Both the position numbers and the translations under genes were made by a program. From Salinisphaera dokdonensis (GTDB lineage Bacteria > Pseudomonadota > Gammaproteobacteria > Nevskiales > Salinisphaeraceae): a stretch of DNA of 64,000 nucleotides. Below, one piece after another: positions 1 through 8,515 of this stretch. Position 1 is the first letter of the stretch. Each line of letters starts with the position of its first letter. The DNA lies in assembly GCF_040361215.1 (NCBI RefSeq), contig NZ_APND01000001.1, positions 744,001 to 808,000 of the forward strand, in the 5' to 3' direction. The notes under the pieces were generated by a model that saw nothing but the letters and a program-made list of their open reading frames with translations, was not told where the DNA came from and did no database searches.

Positions 1-276
1 CAGGGCCGCGACCACGCTGCCGGCGGCAAAGATGACCAGCCCGATGGCGATCATGCGCTTGCGCCCGAAACGGTCGGAGAGCATGCCAAAAGGGATCTGC
101 AGCAGCGCCTGGGTGAGCCCGTAAGCGCCCAGCGCGAGACCGACGGTAAGCGGCGTCGACCCGTCCAGGTGCTTCGCGTAGAAGGCGAACACCGGGTAGA
201 TCATGAACAGGCCGAGCATGCGCAGGGAAAAGATCCCTGCCAGGGAGAATGCCGCCCGGGTCTCGAATCGGGTCAT
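1..276 (-). CDS. MFS transporter, N-terminal part (cut by window edge)
   Basis: The first 92 residues of a major facilitator superfamily transporter are present; the gene runs off the left edge. The start is the ATG at 276-274. The protein opens with a first membrane helix, then has the MFS motif A signature between helices 2 and 3 (GMLSDRFGRKRM, about residues 70-81), which identifies the family. The substrate cannot be told from this part. It is divergent from uvrA; an MFS gene divergent from uvrA, with ssb beyond it, is a known arrangement in pseudomonads, so ssb may lie just outside the window. Confidence 0.85.
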   Translation of the reverse strand, partial: MTRFETRAAFSLAGIFSLRMLGLFMIYPVFAFYAKHLDGSTPLTVGLALGAYGLTQALLQIPFGMLSDRFGRKRMIAIGLVIFAAGSVVAAL

Positions 277-431
277 GAAGAAACTCTTGCCAGCGTTGTG
301 CCGCGGTTGCCGATACCCGTGACCACGGCGCATGGATGCGCGATCCGGCACCGCTGAACCGTCGACTGGCGGCGCCAATCAGACGGCGAAGTCTAGCATA
401 GGGCTAGGGCACGGCCCCGCCGTTGCACGTT

Positions 432-461
432 TTGTGGCGTGCTTGCCGCGCTGCGTATACT
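432..461 (+). promoter_or_regulatory. Probable sigma-70 promoter of uvrA
   Basis: A TATACT -10 element (456-461) lies 18 bases after TTGTGG (432-437). The -10 is good and the -35 weak. It sits about 30 bases before the uvrA ATG. I see no CTGT-N8-ACAG LexA operator in the 277-493 intergenic region, so SOS control as in E. coli is not supported here. Confidence 0.45.
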
Positions 462-493
462 CGACGGTTATTCTCATTCCCTGTGCCCGATTC

Positions 494-3457
494 ATGGACA
501 GTATCCGCATACGCGGTGCACGCACGCACAATCTGAAAAACATCGACGTCGACCTGCCGCGCGACAAGCTCATCGTGATCACCGGTCTGTCCGGTTCCGG
601 CAAGTCGAGCCTGGCTTTCGACACGGTCTATGCCGAAGGCCAGCGGCGTTATGTCGAGTCGCTGTCGGCCTATGCGCGGCAGTTTCTGTCGATGATGGAA
701 AAGCCGGACCTCGATTCCATCGAGGGCCTATCGCCGGCGATTTCAATCGAACAGAAATCGACCTCGCACAACCCGCGCTCGACGGTGGGCACGGTCACCG
801 AGATCCACGATTACCTGCGCCTGCTCTATGCGCGCGCCGGCACGCCCTTCTGCCCCGATCACGACGAGCCGCTGACCGCCCAGACCGTCTCACAGATGGT
901 CGACCAGACGCTGGAAAAAGAGGACGAGTCCGCGTGGATGCTGCTCGCGCCGGTGATCCGTTCGCGCAAGGGCGAGCACCGCGACGTGTTCGAGCAGATG
1001 CGCGGCCAGGGCTTCGTGCGCATGCGCGTGGACGGCGAGATCATCGAGATCGACGAAGTGCCGACTCTCGATCCGAAGAAGAAGCACGATATCGAAGTGG
1101 TGGTCGACCGCTTCAAGATCCGCGACGGCATCCAGCAGCGCTTGGCCGAATCCTTCGAGACTGCCCTGCGATTATCCGAAGGCATCGCCTGGATCCTGCC
1201 CTGGCGCGGCGAAGCCGAGCCCGAAGTGTTTTCCTCCCAGTTCGCCTGCCCGGTCTGTGGCTATTCGATCAACGACATGGAACCACGGCTGTTCTCCTTC
1301 AACTCGCCGCACGGCGCCTGTTCGGGCTGCGACGGCCTGGGTTCGCAGAGCGTGTTCGACGTCGATCGCGTGATCACCGACGACGCGCTCAGCCTCGCCG
1401 GCGGCGCGGTGCGCGGCTGGGATCGGCGCAATCCCTATTTCTTCGGCCTGATCCAGTCGCTGGCCGAGGAATACGACTTCGATGTAGACACGCCTTGGCG
1501 CGACCTGCCGGAAAAAGCCCGCAACGTCATTCTTCAGGGCTCCGGCAGCAAGCGGATCGAATTCCGGTATGTAAATGCCCGCGGGCGCACGCGCGTGCGC
1601 AAGCACGCGTTCGAAGGCGTGCTCAACAACATGCAGCGCCGCTATGCCGAAACCGATTCCATGGCGGTACGCGAGGAACTGGCCAAGTATCTGTCCAACA
1701 AGCCCTGCCCGACCTGTGACGGCGCACGCCTGAACACCGCCGCCCGACATGTGCGGGTTGCCGACACCAGGCTGCCCACGATCAACGCGGCCAGCATCGC
1801 CGGCGCCCACGAGATCATCGACGCGCTCGACATCCCCGGCCATCGTGCCGAGATCGCGGCGCCGATCCTCAAGGAGATTCAGCAGCGTCTGAAATTCCTG
1901 CTCGATGTCGGCCTGAACTATCTCACCCTGTCTCGCAGCGCCGAAACGCTTTCCGGCGGCGAAGCCCAGCGTATCCGCCTGGCCAGCCAGATCGGCGCGG
2001 GTCTTGTCGGCGTGATGTACGTACTCGACGAGCCATCCATCGGCCTGCACCAGCGCGACAACCGCCGCCTGCTCAACACCCTCGAACGCCTGCGCGATCT
2101 GGGCAACACGGTGATCGTGGTCGAGCACGACGAGGACGCCATCCGCGAAGCCGAATACGTGGTCGACATGGGCCTCGGCGCGGGCGACCACGGCGGCCAT
2201 GTGATTGCCGAAGGCAGCGCCGAGGACATCGCCGCGAACGAAGAGTCGCTGACGGGCCAATATCTGTCCGGCCGGCTCACGATCCCGATTCCGGCCGACC
2301 GGATCGCCTTCGACAAGACACGCGTAATCAAGATCAACGGCGCGCGCGGCAACAATCTGAAGAACGTGTCGGTCGATCTGTCCATGGGCCAGCTGACCTG
2401 CATCACCGGCGTGTCCGGCTCGGGCAAGTCCACGCTGATCAACGAGACGCTGTTCCCGGCGGCCGCGCGCCAGGTCAATCGGGCGGTGGCCCGTGCCGCG
2501 CCGGTCACATCGATCGATGGTCTGGAACACCTCGACAAAGTCATCGATATCAACCAGGCGCCGATCGGGCGCACGCCGCGTTCCAACCCGGCGACCTACA
2601 CCGGCCTGTTCGGCACCATCCGCGAGCTGTTCTCCAACACGCCCGAGGCGCGGGCACGCGGCTATCAGCCCGGCCGATTCTCCTTCAACGTCAAGGGCGG
2701 ACGCTGCGAAGCCTGCCAAGGCGACGGCGTGATCAAGGTGGAGATGCATTTCCTGCCGGATATCTACGTCACCTGCGATACCTGCAAGGGCGCGCGCTAC
2801 AACCGCGAGACGCTGCAGGTGCACTACAAGGGCAAGACCATTTCCGACGTGCTGGAGATGCGCGTCGAGGCCGCGCTCGAGTTCTTCGCGCCTGTGCCGA
2901 GTCTCAAACGCAAGCTCGAGACGCTGATGGACGTCGGCCTGAGCTATGTGAAGCTCGGCCAGAACGCGACCACCCTGTCGGGCGGCGAAGCCCAGCGCAT
3001 CAAGCTTGCCCGCGAGCTGTCCAAACGCGATACCGGGCGTACGCTCTATCTGCTCGACGAGCCGACCACCGGCCTGCATTTCCACGACATCAATCAGCTG
3101 CTCAAGGTGCTGCTGCGCCTGCGCGATGCCGGCAACGCGGTGATCGTGATCGAGCACAACCTCGACGTGATCAAGTCGGCCGACTGGCTGATCGATCTCG
3201 GTCCCGAGGGCGGCGAAGGCGGCGGCGAGATCATTGCCACCGGCACGCCCGAAGACGTAGCGAAGGTCGAGGCCTCGCATACCGGGCGTTTCCTCAAGCC
3301 GATGCTCGGCGACACCGCGCCCGGAACCGGCCACAACACCAGCGGCGACGAACGCCCCACCGGCCTGCCACCGAAAAAGGAAAAGCCGGAAAAGAAACGC
3401 CGCAAGCCGGCCGCCACCAACGGTGACGGCACGGCCCGCCGGAAGGCTTCGAGCTGA
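494..3457 (+). CDS. uvrA: UvrABC excinuclease subunit A
   Basis: This is the damage-recognition ATPase of nucleotide excision repair, 987 residues. The start at 494 gives the family N-terminus (MDSIRIRGARTHNLKNID); the open frame continues upstream to 332 but that part is not family-like. Visible in order: first Walker A GLSGSGKSS (31-39), zinc-binding cysteines C252/C255 with a later CSGC pair, ABC signature LSGGEAQRIRLA, second Walker A GVSGSGKST (from 639), second zinc module C738/C741 and C761/C764, second signature LSGGEAQRIKLA. The family is usually about 940 residues; this one carries an extra hydrophilic tail of about 48 residues rich in Lys, Arg and Pro. Confidence 0.98.
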   Translation: MDSIRIRGARTHNLKNIDVDLPRDKLIVITGLSGSGKSSLAFDTVYAEGQRRYVESLSAYARQFLSMMEKPDLDSIEGLSPAISIEQKSTSHNPRSTVGTVTEIHDYLRLLYARAGTPFCPDHDEPLTAQTVSQMVDQTLEKEDESAWMLLAPVIRSRKGEHRDVFEQMRGQGFVRMRVDGEIIEIDEVPTLDPKKKHDIEVVVDRFKIRDGIQQRLAESFETALRLSEGIAWILPWRGEAEPEVFSSQFACPVCGYSINDMEPRLFSFNSPHGACSGCDGLGSQSVFDVDRVITDDALSLAGGAVRGWDRRNPYFFGLIQSLAEEYDFDVDTPWRDLPEKARNVILQGSGSKRIEFRYVNARGRTRVRKHAFEGVLNNMQRRYAETDSMAVREELAKYLSNKPCPTCDGARLNTAARHVRVADTRLPTINAASIAGAHEIIDALDIPGHRAEIAAPILKEIQQRLKFLLDVGLNYLTLSRSAETLSGGEAQRIRLASQIGAGLVGVMYVLDEPSIGLHQRDNRRLLNTLERLRDLGNTVIVVEHDEDAIREAEYVVDMGLGAGDHGGHVIAEGSAEDIAANEESLTGQYLSGRLTIPIPADRIAFDKTRVIKINGARGNNLKNVSVDLSMGQLTCITGVSGSGKSTLINETLFPAAARQVNRAVARAAPVTSIDGLEHLDKVIDINQAPIGRTPRSNPATYTGLFGTIRELFSNTPEARARGYQPGRFSFNVKGGRCEACQGDGVIKVEMHFLPDIYVTCDTCKGARYNRETLQVHYKGKTISDVLEMRVEAALEFFAPVPSLKRKLETLMDVGLSYVKLGQNATTLSGGEAQRIKLARELSKRDTGRTLYLLDEPTTGLHFHDINQLLKVLLRLRDAGNAVIVIEHNLDVIKSADWLIDLGPEGGEGGGEIIATGTPEDVAKVEASHTGRFLKPMLGDTAPGTGHNTSGDERPTGLPPKKEKPEKKRRKPAATNGDGTARRKASS

Positions 3458-3597
3458 TCGCCCGCGCCGGTACGCCCGAAACCGAAAGCTGAAAACCGTG
3501 GCGCCGCGAATTCTGCGGCGTCGCGCTGCGGGCTCGCCAAGGCTCATCGACACCCCATTCGGCGATGCCGTCGTGGCAAGATGCCGGAAGGCTTCTT

Positions 3598-4221
3598 ATG
3601 CCCGGTGGCGACATGACGAAGCAGCACCGCCTCCGGCGGCTTCTTGGCTTTGGCCTGCTCGGTGCGGGCGTGGCCCTGCTGGTCGCCGGCACGGGCGTCG
3701 CGCAGATCGACGCGAACGGCGATGCCCAGCTCGACAGGCTCAACGAGGGTTACAGCCTGCTGTACGGCGATGTCTCCGGGCTGGCGAACGCGGACAAGGC
3801 CTTCCTGATCAAGTTCGAGAACGACGCCACGCAGAACGTCGTGACCGACGTCGCGGACTATATGGCCGAACTGACCGGCGAGCTGGAGCAGCTGGCTCGA
3901 GACTATCCCAGCCTGCGTCTGGATCTGGAGCCGTTACCCGAAATCGAGAAAGCGGCCCAGGACGCGGCGGCCACGGCCCGGATCAAGAGCTTCGCGCCGA
4001 TCGTCGGGCGCAGCGGCGCCGATTTCGAACGCACCCTGCTGCTGACCCTGTCCGGCGCTCTGAACCAGCTGCGTCATCTCGCCCGCGTGATGGCCGAGGC
4101 CGAACGCAGCGACGCGCGACTCACCTTGCTGCAAAGCGCGCGGACCCGGCTGGACACGCTCTACGGCGAGATCGATCAGGTTCTCGTGGAACAATACTTC
4201 GCGTCCTCGAACGCCGGCTGA
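3598..4221 (+). CDS. Exported protein of unknown function, paralogue of the 4928-5584 lipoprotein
   Basis: Function not recognised; 207 residues. An N-terminal signal-like stretch (basic RLRR, then about 20 hydrophobic residues ending near GVAQ) suggests export to the periplasm. The body is predicted helical and charged. It shares a clear run of motifs with the protein two genes on: GYSLLY, a DYPxxRxDL block followed by LPEIEK, FER before a leucine run, SGALNQL, RVMAE and a final QYF/RYF. I chose ATG 3598 because GGAAGG lies six bases upstream; ATG 3613 and 3565 are possible. The TVP38-like gene follows after 8 bases, so the three genes probably form one transcript. Confidence 0.7.
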   Translation: MPGGDMTKQHRLRRLLGFGLLGAGVALLVAGTGVAQIDANGDAQLDRLNEGYSLLYGDVSGLANADKAFLIKFENDATQNVVTDVADYMAELTGELEQLARDYPSLRLDLEPLPEIEKAAQDAAATARIKSFAPIVGRSGADFERTLLLTLSGALNQLRHLARVMAEAERSDARLTLLQSARTRLDTLYGEIDQVLVEQYFASSNAG

Positions 4222-4229
4222 TCACAGCC

Positions 4230-4934
4230 ATGTCCAAGTTGCTGCAACGCATTCCGGCGGGCTACTCCCTGCTCGCACTGGCGTTGCTCCTAGTCTGCGT
4301 CACATGGATGCTGCTGCCGATCGACGTTTGGATCGAATCGATGAGCGGCTGGGTAGAACGCCAGGGCGTCTGGGGCGTGATCGTGTTCGGCCTGATCTAT
4401 GCACTGGCCACCTTGCTGATGGCGCCCGGCGCGCCGATGTCGCTTGCGGCCGGGCTAATCTTCAAATGGTGGGGCGTACCGATCGTGGTCGTATCCGCGA
4501 CGCTGGGCGCGATGCTCGCCTTCATGGCCGGCCGGCATCTGGCGCGCTCACGCGTCGAGCGGGCCATTGCCAAGCGGCCGCGACTGCAGGCACTAGACCG
4601 CGCCGTCGCTGCAGACGGCTGGAAGATCGTCGGCCTGTTGCGCCTGTCACCGCTGATTCCGTTCAATGCCCAGAACTATTTCTTCGGCGCTACGAACATC
4701 GGCTTCCTGCCTTTCTCGATGGCCACGGCCATCGCCATCATTCCCGGCACCGTGATGTATGTGTATCTGGGCAGCATCGGAGCAGCGACCGGTGCCGGCA
4801 ACGGCGCACCGTACTGGACGCTGGTAATCGGCGGCCTTGTAGCGACCCTGGCCGTGGTCTGCCTGGTTTCGCACCGGGCACGCACGTTGCTCGCCGCGCA
4901 CGGCGTCGACAACGAGGATGAATCGAAATGCTGA
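4230..4934 (+). CDS. TVP38/TMEM64 (DedA-superfamily) integral membrane protein
   Basis: A 234-residue inner-membrane protein with about five to six hydrophobic segments. The central VTT/SNARE-associated domain is recognisable: PGAPMSLAAGLIF, then AGRHLAR, then GLLRLSPLIPFNAQNYFFG and IIPGTVMYVYLG. Members of this superfamily are linked to membrane lipid or undecaprenyl-phosphate translocation and envelope homeostasis; the substrate of this one is unknown. It starts 8 bases after the upstream exported protein and its stop overlaps the ATG of the downstream lipoprotein (ATGCTGA, 4928-4934), implying translational coupling within a cassette. Confidence 0.85.
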   Translation: MSKLLQRIPAGYSLLALALLLVCVTWMLLPIDVWIESMSGWVERQGVWGVIVFGLIYALATLLMAPGAPMSLAAGLIFKWWGVPIVVVSATLGAMLAFMAGRHLARSRVERAIAKRPRLQALDRAVAADGWKIVGLLRLSPLIPFNAQNYFFGATNIGFLPFSMATAIAIIPGTVMYVYLGSIGAATGAGNGAPYWTLVIGGLVATLAVVCLVSHRARTLLAAHGVDNEDESKC

Positions 4935-5584
4935 GACGGCACGATCTGTTTCGCACGCACCGCGGCCGCGCAGGGGTACTGGTCGCTGTTCTGGTGGCAT
5001 CGCTACTGTCTGTCGGCTGCGCATCGCTTGGCGGCGACAACAAGGCGGAGAGCAATGACGCCGCACAACGCCAGGCCAATCGCGACGCGCTCAATGCCGG
5101 CTACAGCCTGCTCTACGACTCGGTATCGAGCCTGAGCGATGTCCAGAAGGTGTTCTATATCAAGATCGAAAGCGATCCGGTGGAGCGCGTGATCGGCGAG
5201 ATCTCGACTTATGCCGCGGCCTTGCAGGCCGATCTGGAGCGTATCGCGCAAGACTATCCGGCCGTTCGGATCGACCTCGACCCGCTGCCGGAAATCGAGA
5301 AACGCAAGCGCGCATCGATCAGCTCGGACACGCGCAAATCGCTCGCGCCGCTGGTCGGCAAGACCGGCACCGCGTTTGAACGCAAGCTCCTGCTGGCGGC
5401 TTCGGGGGCACTCAATCAGCTGATGTTCCAGTGCCGGGTAATGGCCGAACGCGAGCCAGTGGACTCGTTACGTCAGGTGCTGCTCGACGCCGAAAAACGT
5501 TTTGCAGCGCTCTACGACGAAGACGTGAGGCTGCTCAATGAACGCTATTTCCGCCACGACACCTACACGCCGGGCAAGAAGTAG
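4928..5584 (+). CDS. Putative lipoprotein of unknown function, paralogue of the 3598-4221 protein
   Basis: A 218-residue protein with a type II signal: basic start, hydrophobic stretch and lipobox LLSVGC, so it is probably lipid-anchored. After a short charged linker it matches the 3598-4221 protein along its whole length (GYSLLYDSVSSL, DYPAVRIDLDPLPEIEK, FERKLLL, SGALNQL, RVMAER, ERYF). The function is unknown. It overlaps the TVP38 gene by 7 bases and ends six bases before the convergent pgeF stop. One copy looks soluble and one lipid-anchored, flanking a membrane transporter-like protein, which suggests a functional unit. Confidence 0.75.
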   Translation: MLRRHDLFRTHRGRAGVLVAVLVASLLSVGCASLGGDNKAESNDAAQRQANRDALNAGYSLLYDSVSSLSDVQKVFYIKIESDPVERVIGEISTYAAALQADLERIAQDYPAVRIDLDPLPEIEKRKRASISSDTRKSLAPLVGKTGTAFERKLLLAASGALNQLMFQCRVMAEREPVDSLRQVLLDAEKRFAALYDEDVRLLNERYFRHDTYTPGKK

Positions 5585-5590
5585 CCACGC

Positions 5591-6346
5591 TCAACCGTTC
5601 GCAGTGGACCAGATCAGGCTCGCCATGCGCCCGGTACGCGGGTCGCGTCGGTAGGAATAGAACCGCGCGGCGTCGTCGATGGTGCACAGGCCGCCGCCAT
5701 GGATAGCCGTCACGCCGGCGCGTTCGAGCCGGGCACGGGCCAGCGCATAGATATCGGCCAGATACTTGCCGGGCGCGGCGCCGGCCACGAATGCCTGCGC
5801 ATCCGCCGGGTCGTGGTCGCAGAACGCCGCGCGCACGTCCTCGCCAACCTCGAAGTTGTGCGCACCGATGGACGGCCCCAGCCAAGCCATCAGCTCATCG
5901 GCCGGCGCCGTCAGGGCATCGACCGTGGCTTCCAGCACGCCGCCCGCGAGGCCGCGCCAGCCGGCATGGGCCGCGCCCCAGCAGCTGCCGGCACGATTGC
6001 AGAACAGCACCGGCAGGCAGTCCGCGGTCAATACCACGCAGACGGCGTCTTCGGCAGTGGCAACACTGGCATCGGCCTCGCCCTCCACCGGGGCGCCCGC
6101 ATCGACAACACGGTTGCCGTGCACTTGATATAGCCACGCGGGTTCGCCAGGCAGCGCCAGCTGTTCGCGCAGTTGCTGGCGGTTGCTACGCACGGCTTCG
6201 GGATCGTCACCGGCCCGGTCGCCCAGATTGAAGCTATCGAACGGCGCGGCGCTTGTTCCGCCGGTACGCAATGTCGTGCCGGCGCGAATATGCGCCGGCG
6301 CGGGCCAGGCCGCGGGCAGGAAGTTCGGCGATTCAGTTATCGGCAT
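5591..6346 (-). CDS. pgeF: Multicopper oxidase-fold protein PgeF (YfiH), peptidoglycan editing factor
   Basis: PgeF/YfiH family (DUF152). In E. coli it removes wrongly incorporated L-Ser from UDP-MurNAc precursors, safeguarding peptidoglycan composition; related proteins are purine nucleoside phosphorylases. Conserved metal-site motifs are visible: YQVHGNRV, LTADCLPVLFCN and AAHAGWRG. I took ATG 6346 (MPITES, 251 residues) because AGG lies a few bases upstream; an ATG at 6358 is also in frame. Either start lies inside the 3' end of rluD (overlap 14-26 bases), so the two are coupled, as in many gammaproteobacteria. Confidence 0.93.
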   Translation of the reverse strand: MPITESPNFLPAAWPAPAHIRAGTTLRTGGTSAAPFDSFNLGDRAGDDPEAVRSNRQQLREQLALPGEPAWLYQVHGNRVVDAGAPVEGEADASVATAEDAVCVVLTADCLPVLFCNRAGSCWGAAHAGWRGLAGGVLEATVDALTAPADELMAWLGPSIGAHNFEVGEDVRAAFCDHDPADAQAFVAGAAPGKYLADIYALARARLERAGVTAIHGGGLCTIDDAARFYSYRRDPRTGRMASLIWSTANG

Positions 6347-7310
6347 GAGCCTGTGCATCCGCGTCGAGCCCGGCGAGCAGGCGTTCGAAATCGTCCGGCC
6401 GTGGCGCTTCCCAGCTCATGTATTCGCCGGTCACTGGATGGGTCAGGCCCAGCTTGCGCGCATGCAGGGCCTGGCGCCGGAAAGTACGCAGCGTGTCCAC
6501 GAACGCGTCGCTGGAATCGCGCGGCAGCGCCAGCCGGCGACCGTATGTAGCGTCGCCCAGGAGCGGATAACGGATATGCGCCAAATGCACGCGAATCTGG
6601 TGCGTACGCCCGGTTTCGAGCCGGCAGCGCACGTGGGTATGGGCACGGTAGCGCGTGATCACGCGATAGTGCGTGACCGCTTCGCGGCCCGTATCGCGCA
6701 CGGCCATGCGCTTGCGATCGACCGGGTGGCGGTCGACCGGCGCGTCGACATGGCCACCGGCCGTCATCACGCCGACCGCCACAGCTTCGTATTCGCGCTT
6801 GACCGTGCGTTCGGCCAGATCGGCAACCAGCTTGGCGTGTGCGGCAAAGGTCTTCGCCACGACCAGAATGCCTGAGGTGTCCTTGTCGAGCCGGTGCACG
6901 ATACCGGCACGCGGCAGCGCGGCCATTGATTCGTCGTGGTTGATGAGTGCGTTTTGAAGCGTGCCATCGGGATTTCCGGCGCCCGGATGCATCACCAGCC
7001 CGGCGGGCTTGTCGAGCACGAGAATGGCGTCGTCTTCGTAGATGATGTTCAGTGCGATCGGCTCGGCCACCACGCGCGCATCGTCGGGTTCGCTGGGCAG
7101 GAACAGGCGCACCTGTTCGCCGCCCGCGACCTTGGTCTTGGCTGCAGGCGTTCCGCCGTCGACCGTGAGGGCGCCGTCGACGAGCCACGCCTGAAGGCGG
7201 GAACGCGAGTAGTCGGGCAGCAGTTCGGCCAGCGCGCGATCGAGCCGCCGGCCGGCAAATTCATCGGGAATCGGCGCTTCGAAATCAGGTTCGCGGCTGC
7301 TTGCCGGCAT
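6333..7310 (-). CDS. rluD: 23S rRNA pseudouridine(1911/1915/1917) synthase
   Basis: RluD isomerises three uridines in helix 69 of 23S rRNA and is needed for normal 50S maturation and translation termination. The protein is 325 residues from ATG 7310. An S4 RNA-binding domain covers roughly residues 18-80; the catalytic domain follows, with the signature HRLDKDTSG and catalytic Asp142. The upstream open frame (to 7523) crosses the bamD promoter and is not coding. It is transcribed with pgeF and divergent from bamD, the same rluD/bamD divergence as in Pseudomonas. Confidence 0.95.
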   Translation of the reverse strand: MPASSREPDFEAPIPDEFAGRRLDRALAELLPDYSRSRLQAWLVDGALTVDGGTPAAKTKVAGGEQVRLFLPSEPDDARVVAEPIALNIIYEDDAILVLDKPAGLVMHPGAGNPDGTLQNALINHDESMAALPRAGIVHRLDKDTSGILVVAKTFAAHAKLVADLAERTVKREYEAVAVGVMTAGGHVDAPVDRHPVDRKRMAVRDTGREAVTHYRVITRYRAHTHVRCRLETGRTHQIRVHLAHIRYPLLGDATYGRRLALPRDSSDAFVDTLRTFRRQALHARKLGLTHPVTGEYMSWEAPRPDDFERLLAGLDADAQAHADN

Positions 7311-7368
7311 CGCAGTTTTCTCTTCGTTTATGGGTCGATCACAGGCAGGAAATGCCGCGCGACCGTAA

Positions 7369-7398
7369 ATGACTCGATTGGAGGTTCCTAGGTATACT
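7369..7398 (+). promoter_or_regulatory. Sigma-70 promoter of bamD
   Basis: ATGACT (7369-7374) and TATACT (7393-7398) are separated by 18 bases, about 50 bases before the bamD start. It is one of the better promoter matches in the window and lies in the 136-base region between divergent rluD and bamD. Confidence 0.55.
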
Positions 7399-7446
7399 CC
7401 GCGTTCGTTTTTATCTGTTGGCGTGCGGCGCACGTCCGGGACTGGC

Positions 7447-8355
7447 ATGCGGAAACTCGCTCTCGCGCTTTCAATTCTGATGTTGCTTGCAGCCGCCGGT
7501 TGCGGTGGCGACAAGGGCATCAACGAAACCGGCTACAGCAACGAGCCGCTCGTCGACCGCGAGGGCAACAAGCTCGACTCGGCCGACGCCGAGCGTCTGT
7601 ACAAGTCCGCCCGCGAGTTCATGGTTGGCAACGACCCGCAGCGCGCGCTGAGATTATACGCGGAAGTGCAGGCCCGCTTCCCGTTCTCGCCTTATGCGGC
7701 ACAGTCCGAAATGGAATCGGTGGCCGCCCATTACAAGGCTCAGCAATACGATGCGGCGGTATCGGCCGCGGATCGCTTCATCAAGCAGCGCCCGCGTAAC
7801 TCGCATATCGACTACATCTATTACCTGCGCGGCCTGTCCAACTACGACCGCAACGAAGCCGGCCTGCTGGGCGGCGACCCGGACAAGCGGGACACGCGTT
7901 TCCTCGAGCAGTCCTTCACCGACTTCAACCTGTTGGTCGAGAACTATCCGCAGAGCGTGTATCGCAAGGATGCGCAGCTGCACATGATCGATATCCGCAA
8001 CCGGCTGGCGGATTTCGAAATCGGTATCGCCGAGTACTACCTGCGCCGGCGCGCTTATGTCGCTGCCAGCCGTCGTGCAGAGAACGTGCTCAAGCGTTAC
8101 CAAGGCTCGGATTCGGTGCCGCGCGCACTAGAGATCATGGAAGAGAGCTACGCCAAGCTCGGCCTGACCGATCTGGCCGAGGACGCACGCGCGATTCTGC
8201 AGGCGTCGTATCCGAACTACATCCTGCATCGCGACGAGTTCTACCGGCAGCGTGCCGGCGACGAACCACGCTATGAGCTGCCGGCGATGGACACCGCCGC
8301 GGCAAGCGGCGAGTCGCTGCCGCCGGAAGAATCGAGCGAAGAAAGCGAAGAGTAA
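7447..8355 (+). CDS. bamD: Outer membrane assembly lipoprotein BamD
   Basis: BamD is the essential lipoprotein partner of BamA in the beta-barrel assembly machine at the periplasmic face of the outer membrane. From ATG 7447 the protein is 302 residues with signal peptide and lipobox LLAAAGC. TPR repeats follow (for example SADAERLYKSAREFM, then NDPQRALRLYAEVQARFP). The family is usually near 245 residues; the extra length here is mainly an acidic Glu/Ser-rich C-terminus (PPEESSEESEE). The upstream in-frame ATG at 7369 lies within the promoter and was rejected. Confidence 0.95.
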   Translation: MRKLALALSILMLLAAAGCGGDKGINETGYSNEPLVDREGNKLDSADAERLYKSAREFMVGNDPQRALRLYAEVQARFPFSPYAAQSEMESVAAHYKAQQYDAAVSAADRFIKQRPRNSHIDYIYYLRGLSNYDRNEAGLLGGDPDKRDTRFLEQSFTDFNLLVENYPQSVYRKDAQLHMIDIRNRLADFEIGIAEYYLRRRAYVAASRRAENVLKRYQGSDSVPRALEIMEESYAKLGLTDLAEDARAILQASYPNYILHRDEFYRQRAGDEPRYELPAMDTAAASGESLPPEESSEESEE

Positions 8356-8515
8356 ATCGCGGACGATGCAGCTGTCCGCGGCTGTAGCCGCAGCGCAGGC
8401 ACGCCTCGTCGCCCGACACTCTGCCGGCCAACTGAGACGGCACGGATTCACAGCCTGCTAACTGCCCCGAGTACGTCGCCCTACGGCAAGCCCCTACTAC
8501 GGCCTGGCGAGTACG

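Noticed and set aside
277..493. SOS (LexA) operator upstream of uvrA
   Set aside because: I looked for CTGT-N8-ACAG and found only CTGT and ACAG at wrong spacing (near 480-500).
3480..3530. GC-rich hairpin (CGCCGC / GCGGCG) after uvrA as a terminator
   Set aside because: No T-run follows on the transcribed strand and the stem is short.
1172..3553. Very long open frame (793 codons) on the strand opposite uvrA
   Set aside because: It mirrors uvrA codon phase; such antisense frames are common in G+C-rich genes and the translation shows no family motif.
8356..8515. tRNA or small RNA in the bamD-nadE gap
   Set aside because: No cloverleaf pattern, no conserved T-loop GTTCGANTC; only a short GCGGCT/AGCCGC hairpin.
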